64,000 bases of DNA, taken from Oscillospiraceae bacterium. GTDB taxonomy: Bacteria > Bacillota > Clostridia > Oscillospirales > Acutalibacteraceae. This document shows positions 56,387 through 64,000 of the stretch, piece after piece. The stretch is from positions 62,001-126,000 of the forward strand of contig JAISBE010000003.1 in the NCBI GenBank assembly GCA_031266365.1, written 5' to 3'. The position numbers and the translations under genes are program-made. The notes under the pieces were generated by a model. It saw only the letters and a list, made by a program, of their open reading frames with translations. It searched no databases and was not told the origin of the DNA. The first letter of the stretch is position 1. Each line of letters starts with the position of its first letter.

Positions 56387-56475
56387 TTTTGTTTTCATAA
56401 GCTCAATGAATTTTTTTCTATCATTCTAGTGAATTAAAATTCAAATTTTCATGAATTGTTTTATGTAAAATCTCA

Positions 56476-56552
56476 GGACGCATAGCTCAGCTGGTTAGAG
56501 CGCTCGCTTCACACGCGAGAGGTCAGGGGTTCGAGTCCCTTTGTGTCCACCA
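56476..56552 (+). tRNA. tRNA-Val (CAC)
   Basis: Acceptor GGACGCA/TGTGTCC, anticodon loop TTCACAC in a CTCGC/GCGAG stem, T-arm GGGGTTCGAGTCCC, encoded CCA. Confidence 0.93.
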
Positions 56553-56648
56553 TTTAGTGTGGTTTTTAATTATTTATTTGATATTTAAAGATAATAATTC
56601 ACAAATTTTCAACTTTCCAACAAATTTATAGAAATTTATCGATGTGTA

Positions 56649-57788
56649 ATGCTAAAAGAAATTTATTTTGATAACAGTGCAACAACTAAACCTTCGCAAA
56701 ATGTTGCGGATAAAATTCAAGAAACATTGCTGAAATATCATGGTAATCCATCTTCACTGCATGCAAAAGGCTTTGAAGCGGAAACTGTTATTATGTGTGC
56801 AAAAAGACATATCGCTGAGCTTTTTGGGTGCGAACCAGGAGAGATATACTTCACTTCTGGCGGAACGGAAGCGAATAATCTTGCAATTTTTGGAGCAGCG
56901 CACGCCAGAAAACGCTTGGGTAACAAGATTGTCACCACAGCGATGGAACATGATTCGGTGCTTTCGCCGTGCAGAGAATTAGAGAGACAGGGGTTTAGAG
57001 TAACATATTTAGAACCAGATTCTAAAGGTTGTATAAAAATTGAACAATTTTTAAATGCGATAGATAAAGAGACTATCCTTGTGAGCCAAATGATGGTTAA
57101 TAACGAAATTGGTTGCCGTCTGCCAACCGAAGCGGTGAGAGCAATTATAGAGAAAAAACATGCTCCTGCACTTTATCATATAGATGCTGTGCACGCGTTT
57201 TCAAAAATTCCAGTTAAAATTTCGGCGCTGAATGCGGATTTAATCACTATAACCGCTCATAAAATGCATGGACCAAAAGGGATTGGGGCATTATTTTGCT
57301 CAAGAAATACTAGAATTTTGCCGATATTATTTGGTGGAGAGCAACAAAATAAACTTCGTCCTGGAACGCTAGCTACTGCATTGATTGCAGGGTTTGGTGC
57401 GGCGGCAGAGGAAGCTAAATTTGCTCCTGAGATGCTAAAAAAAATAGAAAAACTTTGGAAAAGATGCAGAGAACTTTTATTAAACATAGACAATGCGAAA
57501 ATAAATGAAGTTTCGCACCATTTTCCGTATATTTTAAACGTATCAATTTTGGGAATTCGGAGCGAAACCATGCTGCACTATCTTTCGTCGAACGGCATAT
57601 ATATTTCGAGTGGTTCTGCTTGTTCTAATGGCAAAAAAAGTCATGTGTTGGAAGCTATGGGGCTTTCAAAAGACAGAATAGAAAGCGCGATTAGGATTAG
57701 CTTTTCTAAATATAATACGCTGAAAGAAGTAGAATACTTCGTATCTAAGGTAAAATCGGGAATTCGTAAGCTTTGTAAATCAAAATAA
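56649..57788 (+). CDS. Cysteine desulfurase (NifS/IscS family)
   Basis: 379 residues. N-terminal IYFDNSATTKPS, the PLP lysine at about 205 in ITAHKMHGPKG, and the persulfide cysteine at about 325 in SSGSACSNGKK. The short active-site loop before Cys is IscS/NifS-like. Begins 96 bp after tRNA-Val. Probable sulfur donor for ThiI at 53 kb and Fe-S enzymes such as IspH. Confidence 0.95.
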   Translation: MLKEIYFDNSATTKPSQNVADKIQETLLKYHGNPSSLHAKGFEAETVIMCAKRHIAELFGCEPGEIYFTSGGTEANNLAIFGAAHARKRLGNKIVTTAMEHDSVLSPCRELERQGFRVTYLEPDSKGCIKIEQFLNAIDKETILVSQMMVNNEIGCRLPTEAVRAIIEKKHAPALYHIDAVHAFSKIPVKISALNADLITITAHKMHGPKGIGALFCSRNTRILPILFGGEQQNKLRPGTLATALIAGFGAAAEEAKFAPEMLKKIEKLWKRCRELLLNIDNAKINEVSHHFPYILNVSILGIRSETMLHYLSSNGIYISSGSACSNGKKSHVLEAMGLSKDRIESAIRISFSKYNTLKEVEYFVSKVKSGIRKLCKSK

Positions 57789-57835
57789 TCGCGCTGTTGA
57801 AGTTTTGCTAAATAACAAAACTGTGGTTTTATTGT

Positions 57836-58552
57836 TTAAACATGAGACCATTTTATATTTTCATTATTTATCCAACATGCCGGAATTATGGCATTTCGTT
57901 GACTATCAATAGTACTTGCCCTTTTAGCTGCTCCGTCGGGGCACAATTCCAATCCATATTCTCTGTCTATGCACCAAGTTTCGCGCAGCCAAACATGCTC
58001 TCCTTTTAGCCTTAATTGCTTAAAGCATTGGGCTGCCCAAGGGTTCTGGTTATCTGTGAATGTAAGTGCATATGGATCATCTGGGTTCACGACTTCATAT
58101 TTTAAACTTAAATAAGCTATCGCGTCGTGGTAGCTTAATATAAATAATGGGTTGTCATCTCCGCAGTGTTTTCCTTCGGTAGTGGTAGGGGAAAATAGGT
58201 CTGTACTCGGGAATTCAACATCGCCAAAAACAGGCATGCATGCGCGCTGCAGCAATGGAGCTTTACATTTATCCCAAAAGTTCCATAAACTATAGCCATC
58301 TTCAGTTTCCCATGATCCGTGCCCAAAATGGTAGCTTCTACCGTAGTTTTCAGATATAGGGCTTTGTAGCACCATGAGAGAGTGGTCGTTTTCTGAGTCT
58401 ACCGTTGCTGTGGAAACTTCGATCCATGTAAGTTTATTTTCAATATCTTTGAAAGTGCGAATTGCAGAAGCCGGAAAAGTTGAAAATACTCCTAAACTGA
58501 GTAAAAGAGCTGCAGAGATACATTTTTCCAAAATACAGTTTTTATTTAACAT
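57836..58552 (-). CDS. Secreted protein of unknown function, family B
   Basis: 238 residues; signal peptide 1-30 (cut after ASA). The mature N-terminus IRTFKDIENKLTWIEV matches LRTKSHTDDSGETWTWFEI of the 33-kb protein. Shared downstream blocks: NPLFILSYHDAIAYL, NPWAAQCF and a C-terminal ACW segment. It lacks the Gly-rich linker. Cys- and Trp-rich, fitting a disulfide-bonded extracellular protein. AAGGAGGA lies before the ATG. Confidence 0.8.
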   Translation of the reverse strand: MLNKNCILEKCISAALLLSLGVFSTFPASAIRTFKDIENKLTWIEVSTATVDSENDHSLMVLQSPISENYGRSYHFGHGSWETEDGYSLWNFWDKCKAPLLQRACMPVFGDVEFPSTDLFSPTTTEGKHCGDDNPLFILSYHDAIAYLSLKYEVVNPDDPYALTFTDNQNPWAAQCFKQLRLKGEHVWLRETWCIDREYGLELCPDGAAKRASTIDSQRNAIIPACWINNENIKWSHV

Positions 58553-58578
58553 AATTATGTCCTCCTTTTTATGTTTTT

Positions 58579-58607
58579 ATTATAATATTTATATAAATTC
58601 GTGTCAA
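58579..58607 (-). promoter_or_regulatory. Perfect-consensus promoter of the 57.8-kb secreted protein
   Basis: Minus strand: TTGACA (58607-58602), 17 bases, TATAAT (58584-58579). Confidence 0.82.
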
Positions 58608-58688
58608 TGGGTAATGGTATTTATAGAGAATAAAAAATTGAGAGATTTGATTGAATTTTTAGGCAAAATTTATATTACAAAAATTCTG

Positions 58689-58717
58689 TTGCTTATAATA
58701 TTATGATATGTTATAAT
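58689..58717 (+). promoter_or_regulatory. Promoter of the response regulator
   Basis: TTGCTT (58689-58694), 17 bases, TATAAT (58712-58717), reading toward 58902 through a 185-base leader. Confidence 0.6.
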
Positions 58718-58901
58718 ATTACACATAGTGGAGTATAATTATTGATTTGTCTGGAATGATTTTAGTGAAATTGTTATTTAAGATTTTTATATTTTAAATT
58801 GAGCTTATAAAAATTTTTTGCGCTTAAATTAAGTGTACATTCAAAATTTGGTGCTTTTGCACTATGAATAGGCTTCTAAGTTAAAGGAGTTTGATAAATA
58901 A

Positions 58902-59603
58902 ATGAAAAAAATTCTTGTTGCAGAAGATGAAGCTACAATACGTGAATTTATCGTGATTAACCTATCGCGAGGAGGGTACAGCGTTGTGGAGGCGGATTGT
59001 GGCGAAAAGGCTCTTGAGGAGTATGAACAGAACAATGAAAATTTTGATATAGCTATCCTCGATATAATGATGCCCGGGTTGGATGGCCTTTCTGTCTGTA
59101 AAGAGCTGCGGAAAAAAAGCAATAATATTGGCATTATTTTGCTGACAGCCAAGGCTCAAGAAATAGATAAGGTGAGTGGGCTTATGTTCGGGGCAGACGA
59201 CTATGTGACGAAACCGTTTAGCCCATCCGAATTACTTGCACGAGTGGACGCGCTTTATAGACGCGTCGCTATTGCCGAAGTGCGCTCAAGAAATGATTTT
59301 AAAGAGGAGATCTGTTCAGGGGTTTTTGTGCTCAATTTACGCAGCCATACGCTTTGGAAATCGGGAATTGCAATTGACTTGACTCACGTGGAATTTCAAA
59401 TTATGGAATATCTTTTTTCTAATCCAGATACGGCTCTTAGCAGGGAAAATATCTTAAAACACGTATGGGGAGATGCATATAAAGGCGAGGAAAAAATAGT
59501 TGATGTGAATGTGAGAAGGCTTAGAATGAAAATTGAAGACCAGCCTGCAGATCCCAAGCACGTCATAACTGTTTGGGGGTATGGCTACAAATGGCATGCT
59601 TAA
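58902..59603 (+). CDS. OmpR-family response regulator, orphan
   Basis: 233 residues. Receiver domain with phosphoacceptor Asp54 in AILDIMMPGLDG, Thr in IILLTAKA and Lys in DDYVTKPFSP. C-terminal winged-helix with LSRENILKHVWGDAY and VDVNVRRLRMKI. No sensor kinase is adjacent on either side. Target genes unknown. Confidence 0.93.
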   Translation: MKKILVAEDEATIREFIVINLSRGGYSVVEADCGEKALEEYEQNNENFDIAILDIMMPGLDGLSVCKELRKKSNNIGIILLTAKAQEIDKVSGLMFGADDYVTKPFSPSELLARVDALYRRVAIAEVRSRNDFKEEICSGVFVLNLRSHTLWKSGIAIDLTHVEFQIMEYLFSNPDTALSRENILKHVWGDAYKGEEKIVDVNVRRLRMKIEDQPADPKHVITVWGYGYKWHA

Positions 59604-59785
59604 CTGTGACGGCTTTGTTTAATCGAAATTGTTTAAGATAATTAAAAAATAGAAAACTCGACAAAATATGAAATATCAATGAAGGTATAATATCAACCTA
59701 GAGAAGATTTTATCATAATGTTAAAATTATTATTTTATTATATTATAAAAATTACAGCTAAGTTTATTTTTAAAGGAGCGTTAGC

Positions 59786-60364
59786 ATGAAAAAATTGTCA
59801 ACTGGTAAAATAGTTTTAATTTCTCTGGCCTCTATTTTTTTAATCTTGATATTATGGAGTATAGGAAGCTATAATGGCCTTGTAAAATCCCGTGAAACAG
59901 TGACGGGTCAGCAAGCGAATATAGAAACCCAGCTTCAACGGCGCGTTGATTTAATTCCAAATTTAGTAAATACTGTTAAAGGATATGCCTCGCACGAAAC
60001 GCAAATAATGACTCAAATTTCGGAAGCTCGGGCGAAGCTTTCTGGTGCCAAATCGATGTCTAGTAAAGCTGAAGCGGACACTGAACTCAATTTCACGTTG
60101 AGCCGCCTTTTGGTTATAGCGGAAAATTACCCTGAGTTAAAAGCAGATGCCCAGTTCAAACAGCTTCAAGATGAACTCGCTGGGACGGAAAATAGAATAG
60201 CTGTGGCAAGAAATGACTACAACAATGCGGCAAAGAGTTATAATCAGTCGATAAAAACCTTTCCAAATATAATTTTTGCAAATTTATTTGGGTTTTCTGC
60301 AGAAGATTACTTCCAAGCAGCTCAAGGAGCGGAAAAGGCCCCTAGTGTTGATTTTGGCAAGTAG
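59786..60364 (+). CDS. lemA: LemA family membrane protein
   Basis: 192 residues. One N-terminal membrane helix, then the LemA core: YNGLVKSRETVTGQQANIET, QRRVDLIPNLVNTVKGYASHE and TENRIAVARNDYNNAAKSYN, with C-terminal FANLFGFSAEDYFQA. Forms a pair with the downstream TPM protein, a frequent arrangement of unknown envelope role. Confidence 0.95.
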   Translation: MKKLSTGKIVLISLASIFLILILWSIGSYNGLVKSRETVTGQQANIETQLQRRVDLIPNLVNTVKGYASHETQIMTQISEARAKLSGAKSMSSKAEADTELNFTLSRLLVIAENYPELKADAQFKQLQDELAGTENRIAVARNDYNNAAKSYNQSIKTFPNIIFANLFGFSAEDYFQAAQGAEKAPSVDFGK

Positions 60365-60378
60365 GAGTTTAGTAAATA

Positions 60379-61155
60379 ATGAAAAAATCTCGCTTTACTT
60401 TAATCTTGCCCATATTGTGCATATGGTTTGTCATTTCTGGTTTTAGTTTACCTGATCCAACTTCTGAGTTTTATGTTAACGATTTTGCGAATGTATTGAC
60501 GAATGATCTGAAAAATTACATTTGCCAAAAAAGTAAAGAACTTTGCGATCAAACAAGTGCTCAGGTCGTTGCTGTGACTGTGGGTTCTCTGGAGGGTGCG
60601 AGCATCGATGATTATTCGCTGCAACTTGGCAGGAAATGGCAAATCGGGAATAAAGATAAAAATAATGGCCTTTTAATACTAATAGCACCGAATGAGAAAA
60701 AAATGAAATGTGAAGTTGGTCCTGGATTAGAAGGCCGTTTAAACGATGCCAAGGTGGGAAGATTTATCGATGAATACTCGGCAAAGGACTTCAAAAATGG
60801 AGATTGGAATGCAGGATTAGGTAAGCTTTACCCTGCTTTGGTTAAAGAAGTTTACGCCGAATATGGGAAAACAGTCCCAAATGCAGAGGCAGCGACTTTT
60901 GCAAAAAACGGCAATGTTTATAAAATGATTTTTATTTTAATCGGCGTTTCAGCTATTTTTGTTATTATATTTCTGATCTCTAAACGAAAAAATAGCAAAG
61001 ATAATTTTTTCATACCGTTTCTCTTATCGATGTTAGATATTTTTTTATCCGGCCGTGGAAATGGTGGCAGCAGTGGAGGTAGTGGGGGCAATTCAGGGAG
61101 AAATTCTAGTGGCGGCGGCAGTTTTAGCGGTGGCGGCGCTTCTAGAGATTATTAG
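60379..61155 (+). CDS. TPM-domain membrane protein with Gly/Ser-rich tail
   Basis: 258 residues. Signal peptide, TPM_phosphatase-type domain (YVNDFANVLTND, LQLGRKWQIGNKDKNNGLLI, GPGLEGRLNDA), one membrane helix near 186-203, and a low-complexity tail ending GGGSFSGGGASRDY. Cotranscribed with lemA (14-bp gap). Confidence 0.93.
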   Translation: MKKSRFTLILPILCIWFVISGFSLPDPTSEFYVNDFANVLTNDLKNYICQKSKELCDQTSAQVVAVTVGSLEGASIDDYSLQLGRKWQIGNKDKNNGLLILIAPNEKKMKCEVGPGLEGRLNDAKVGRFIDEYSAKDFKNGDWNAGLGKLYPALVKEVYAEYGKTVPNAEAATFAKNGNVYKMIFILIGVSAIFVIIFLISKRKNSKDNFFIPFLLSMLDIFLSGRGNGGSSGGSGGNSGRNSSGGGSFSGGGASRDY

Positions 61156-62541
61156 CGCTTTGCAAATCTCGTTTGAAAAATTGGAGAGTACGGCAAAAAG
61201 GATTTCGGTGTGGCAGGTGGGATTGAGGTTGTGTTGAATTTTTTAGGTGATAAATTCCCCCTTCACTAATAGGGGAAAATGGGGGAAATTTTGCTCTTTA
61301 GAAGGCAAGGTTTTTGCAAAAACTTTCACGAACTTTGTGCTAGATTTTTGTGCAAATTTTAGATGCAGAGCAGAGCTGAAACTCGTGGCGCTTAGTGCAA
61401 TGACTTTTGCCAGCGGCGTTGGTATCCCAGGTGCCTTCGCAAAACCTGTGTGGTTTCAAAAAGTTTGCTGGTGATTGACCTGTCCGCGGCTTTTTTTATG
61501 AGATTTCACGCCAACGGTGCGCGTGGAAATATTTGGAAATTTATTTGTAATCTTTTTTGAAATTTTCTCGTTTGGGGTTGAATTTGTGCTGAGTTTTTAG
61601 GTATAAAATCCTCCCTTCATTAATAGGGGAAAATGAGGGAAATTTTGCTCTCTAGAGGGCAAGGTTTTTGCAAAAACTTTCACGAATTTTACCAGAAATT
61701 TTTGTTCAGATTTTCGATGATGTCATTTTGAGGTGTGGCAGGTGAGGTTGAGGTTTTAAGTGTGAATTTCTCTCTCCTGTGGCTAATTTCGTGTAATATA
61801 AACCTATTGTTCGGTATATTAATAGACAAACTTTGGTTTATATCAACACTTATTTGAGAAAATTTGGCTTGCTGTTCAGCCATTGAGGGGCGGCGGGAAG
61901 AGGTTGGCTTTCGGCAGAAGATCGTGAAATATTCGCCTTTGAGAGAGTCTTTTTTTAATTTTGCAACAATTTGAAGCAGCTTTTTTCAACCAAGATATTT
62001 TCATAATGTACATTTAAACGTGCCCTCTTTGTGAGTTTATTTTGTGGAGTATAGATGCATTTCTCGTTAAGTTATACGCATAACTTTGGTTTATATTAAC
62101 ATTTATTTGAGAAAAATTGGTTTGATGTTCAGCCATTGAGGGGCGGCGGGAAAAGGTTGGCTTTCGGTAGAAGATCGTGCAATATTTGCCTTTGAGAGAG
62201 TCTTTTTTTGATTTTGCAGCAATTTGAAGCAGCTTTTTTCCAATCAAGACATTTTCACAATGTACATTTAAACGAGCCTTCTTTGTGAGTTTCTTTTATA
62301 TAATTTAGCTGTATTTTAATTTATATTATATGCGAAACTTTAGTTTATAGTAACATTTTTTGAGAATACTATACTGAATATTGTTCTATAGAATTGTATT
62401 TTAGCACCTTCTTTTATTTTTTTAAGATACTGTGAAGTTGTAAATATGGCTTTTGCGCAATTTCACGCCAACGGTGCGCGTGGAAATATTTAGGCGATTG
62501 TTTATAATATTTTTTGTAGCACTTTTTTAAATTAATATAAA
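61156..62541. repeat. 1.39-kb gene-free block of nested direct repeats
   Basis: Three repeat families. R1, about 125 bp: 61236-61360 and 61590-61714. R2, about 195 bp: 61845-62038 and 62098-62291, separated by 59 bp. R3, 32 bp perfect and hairpin-forming: 61503-61534 and 62460-62491. Minus-strand frames in R2 (MAEQQAKFSQ and MAEHQTNFSQ) differ mainly at amino-acid-changing positions, so they do not look like selected genes. Confidence 0.7.
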
Positions 62542-63933
62542 TTACTTTATTTCTACGATGCTCATTTGATATATGGCTTCAAGGCAAATTTGTGCGTGTA
62601 AAAAGAATTTTTCAATGTCGATATTTTCGTCTGCGTTGTGGATATTACTTTCTTCGCCAGAAAAAATTGGCCCGAAAGCGACGCCCCTGCCTTGCAACGT
62701 TCGCGCGTAAGTGCCTCCGCCGCTAGCATATGTCTCAGCAGTTGCTCCTGTTACTTCTCTATAGGCCGTTTTCAATAATTTTATAAGTGGAGTATTTTCT
62801 TTGACAAATAAAGGAGGAATATCTGAAAGTAGATTAAATTTCAGACCAAATGTTTTCGACTTTTCCTTTATAATTTCAGCTATGCGATTTCCATTTGATG
62901 TCACAGGGTAGCGAATATCTATTTGTGCTTTTGAACACTGTTCGTCTATTTTTATTATTCCTAAATTTAAAGAAAGTGCCTCTGATTCGCTGTACTCTTG
63001 CTGTAAGCTGAGGCTTTTGCCATCAGTTTCCATACCTATAAATGAATTTATAAAAGAACAAAGTGCTCCCAAGGTGTTCTTTCCGAAGTAACTAACCAGT
63101 AATTCGATGAGCATAGCCGCTGCGTTTTTTCCCTTTTCTGGTGTGGATGCGTGTGCAGCTATACCTTTAACTAAAATCTGGTAATTTTTGGAAATTTGTG
63201 TTAATTGGAAGTCTATGCCAAGAGTTTCTGCAAATTTGGCTATTTCTCTTGCCTCATTTTCTCCTATGCTTAGTAAAGCTAAAGCTTGATCTGGCACAGC
63301 ATTTATAGCCGTTCCGGATTCAAATTTTTTTATAATTTGCTTTTCGTTTTCTGAATTTTCGGTGCTTATCTCAAGATGCATTATACCTTTTTCTTGATTA
63401 CAAATTCCGTATTCAGAGTCGGGCGTAAATGCCATATTGGGTAAAGGCTCTTGGGCAAAATAGGATTTCATGTCGTCCATTCCACACTCTTCACCTGCAC
63501 CAAAAATAGCTCGAATTTTTGTTTTCACATTTATCCCTAAATCCTTCATAGCTTTTAAACAGTAAAGAGAAATAATAGCTGCGCCTTTGTCGTCAACGAC
63601 ACCTCTGCCAAAAAGCTTGCCATTTTTTTCCGTTAGGCAAAATGGGCTACTGGACCACCGTGTTCCTGCGGGCACGATGTCCACATGTGATAGAACCGCA
63701 TTGTAATCGATAGTATTGCCGTATTCCACGTGTCCGGCACGATTTTCTATATTTTGAGTTGTGAAGCCCATTGCATGACCTTTCTCTAAAATCCAATTAA
63801 GTGCCTCAAAACAACGTTCACCGTATGGCTTTTGGGAATCACCTGATACAGCAATAGAGGGTATACTGACTAGCTTTGAAAGATCTTCCAGTATATTTTT
63901 TTTATATTTCAAAATATTTTCTCCAAAAGACAA
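62542..63933 (-). CDS. pepV: PepV-like M20 dipeptidase (Sapep family)
   Basis: 463 residues, TTG start with a GGAG site 10-14 bases upstream. Two-metal M20 peptidase: AVLSHVDIVPAG (His, Asp), GRGVVDDKGAA (bridging Asp), FGAGEECGMDD (catalytic Glu pair) and SGGGTYARTL; HNADENID near the end. Cleaves dipeptides in the cytosol. Start lies 67 bp from the right edge. Confidence 0.94.
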   Translation of the reverse strand: MSFGENILKYKKNILEDLSKLVSIPSIAVSGDSQKPYGERCFEALNWILEKGHAMGFTTQNIENRAGHVEYGNTIDYNAVLSHVDIVPAGTRWSSSPFCLTEKNGKLFGRGVVDDKGAAIISLYCLKAMKDLGINVKTKIRAIFGAGEECGMDDMKSYFAQEPLPNMAFTPDSEYGICNQEKGIMHLEISTENSENEKQIIKKFESGTAINAVPDQALALLSIGENEAREIAKFAETLGIDFQLTQISKNYQILVKGIAAHASTPEKGKNAAAMLIELLVSYFGKNTLGALCSFINSFIGMETDGKSLSLQQEYSESEALSLNLGIIKIDEQCSKAQIDIRYPVTSNGNRIAEIIKEKSKTFGLKFNLLSDIPPLFVKENTPLIKLLKTAYREVTGATAETYASGGGTYARTLQGRGVAFGPIFSGEESNIHNADENIDIEKFFLHAQICLEAIYQMSIVEIK

Positions 63934-64000
63934 TCTTAATGCACTCCTTTTTATAAAAACTTTAATAATGTATAAATTAATTAATGATGTTATATTTATA

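Noticed and set aside
62014..62247. Minus-strand ORF starting MIGKKLLQIAAKSKKD as a gene
   Set aside because: The sister copy in R2 lacks the start, and differences between copies mostly change amino acids; no ribosome site.
61156..62541. CRISPR array
   Set aside because: Repeats are long, occur only twice each, are unevenly spaced, and there are no cas genes.

Overview
The window comes from a low-GC Firmicute of the class Clostridia, probably related to the Oscillospiraceae/Ruminococcaceae. Evidence: one reading frame fuses IspH to ribosomal protein S1, GGAGG ribosome sites precede most genes, and there are AbrB/SpoVT-type, LemA/TPM-type and PepV-type genes. Many genes start with TTG or GTG. 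Gene order is disrupted (rplK absent between nusG and rplA, no rpoB after rplL, ruvB without ruvA), AT-rich gaps of 0.4-1.9 kb hold decayed repeats, and several genes encode secreted proteins with eukaryote-like domains. I infer a host-associated organism with a reducing genome, possibly an endosymbiont of a gut protist; the host is not shown by the sequence.

Layout. 0-13.8 kb: clpC (cut by the left edge), pyk, ftsZ, the ispH-rpsA fusion, plsC, cmk, upp, rpiB, tsaB, a secreted protein, tsaE, fhs. 13.9-15.0 kb: a calpain-like protease behind a Nif11-like double-glycine leader. 15.4-19.4 kb: rplM-rpsI, five tRNAs, rpmB, plsY, a tiny membrane protein, rpsT. 19.6-22.8 kb: a secreted CBM2-like/GT11 fucosyltransferase-like fusion and a split transketolase. 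22.8-24.1 kb: decayed repeats. 24.1-29.5 kb: two tRNAs, the folate genes folE-folP-folB-folK, a parS site, der, ruvB. 29.9-34 kb: a LegB-like dehydratase, a decaying tandem array of small leader proteins, and a Gly-rich secreted protein. 34.2-40.7 kb: ruvX, valS, rpmG-secE-nusG-rplA, an L10 leader, rplJ-rplL. 41-45.3 kb: asnB, two more parS sites, an abrB-like gene, rpsF-ssb-rpsR. 45.6-51.4 kb: a secreted ankyrin-like protein, an orphan solute-binding lipoprotein, a gene-free stretch with promoter-bearing repeats, a secreted protein. 51.4-57.8 kb: prmC, a CinA-like protein, thiI, a leader/zinc-ribbon protein and its pseudogene, three tRNAs, a cysteine desulfurase. 57.8-64 kb: a secreted protein, an orphan response regulator, lemA, a TPM protein, repeats, pepV.

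The housekeeping genes cover translation, division, glycolysis/pentose phosphate metabolism, folate and tRNA modification (TsaB/TsaE; IscS+ThiI). Among them lies an export-oriented gene set of two kinds: Sec signal-peptide proteins (10.4, 19.6, 33, 45.6, 50.2, 57.8 kb) and double-glycine-leader proteins (13.9, 31-32.9, 54.6 kb). Unrelated cargoes share a leader motif of the form LxEDDLxxVxGG, which predicts a common peptidase-containing ABC exporter encoded outside the window. Most of these genes have near-consensus TTGACA/TATAAT promoters, occur as diverged pairs or arrays, and lie beside pseudogenes. This is the most interesting system here: a fast-changing set of probable host-directed proteins.
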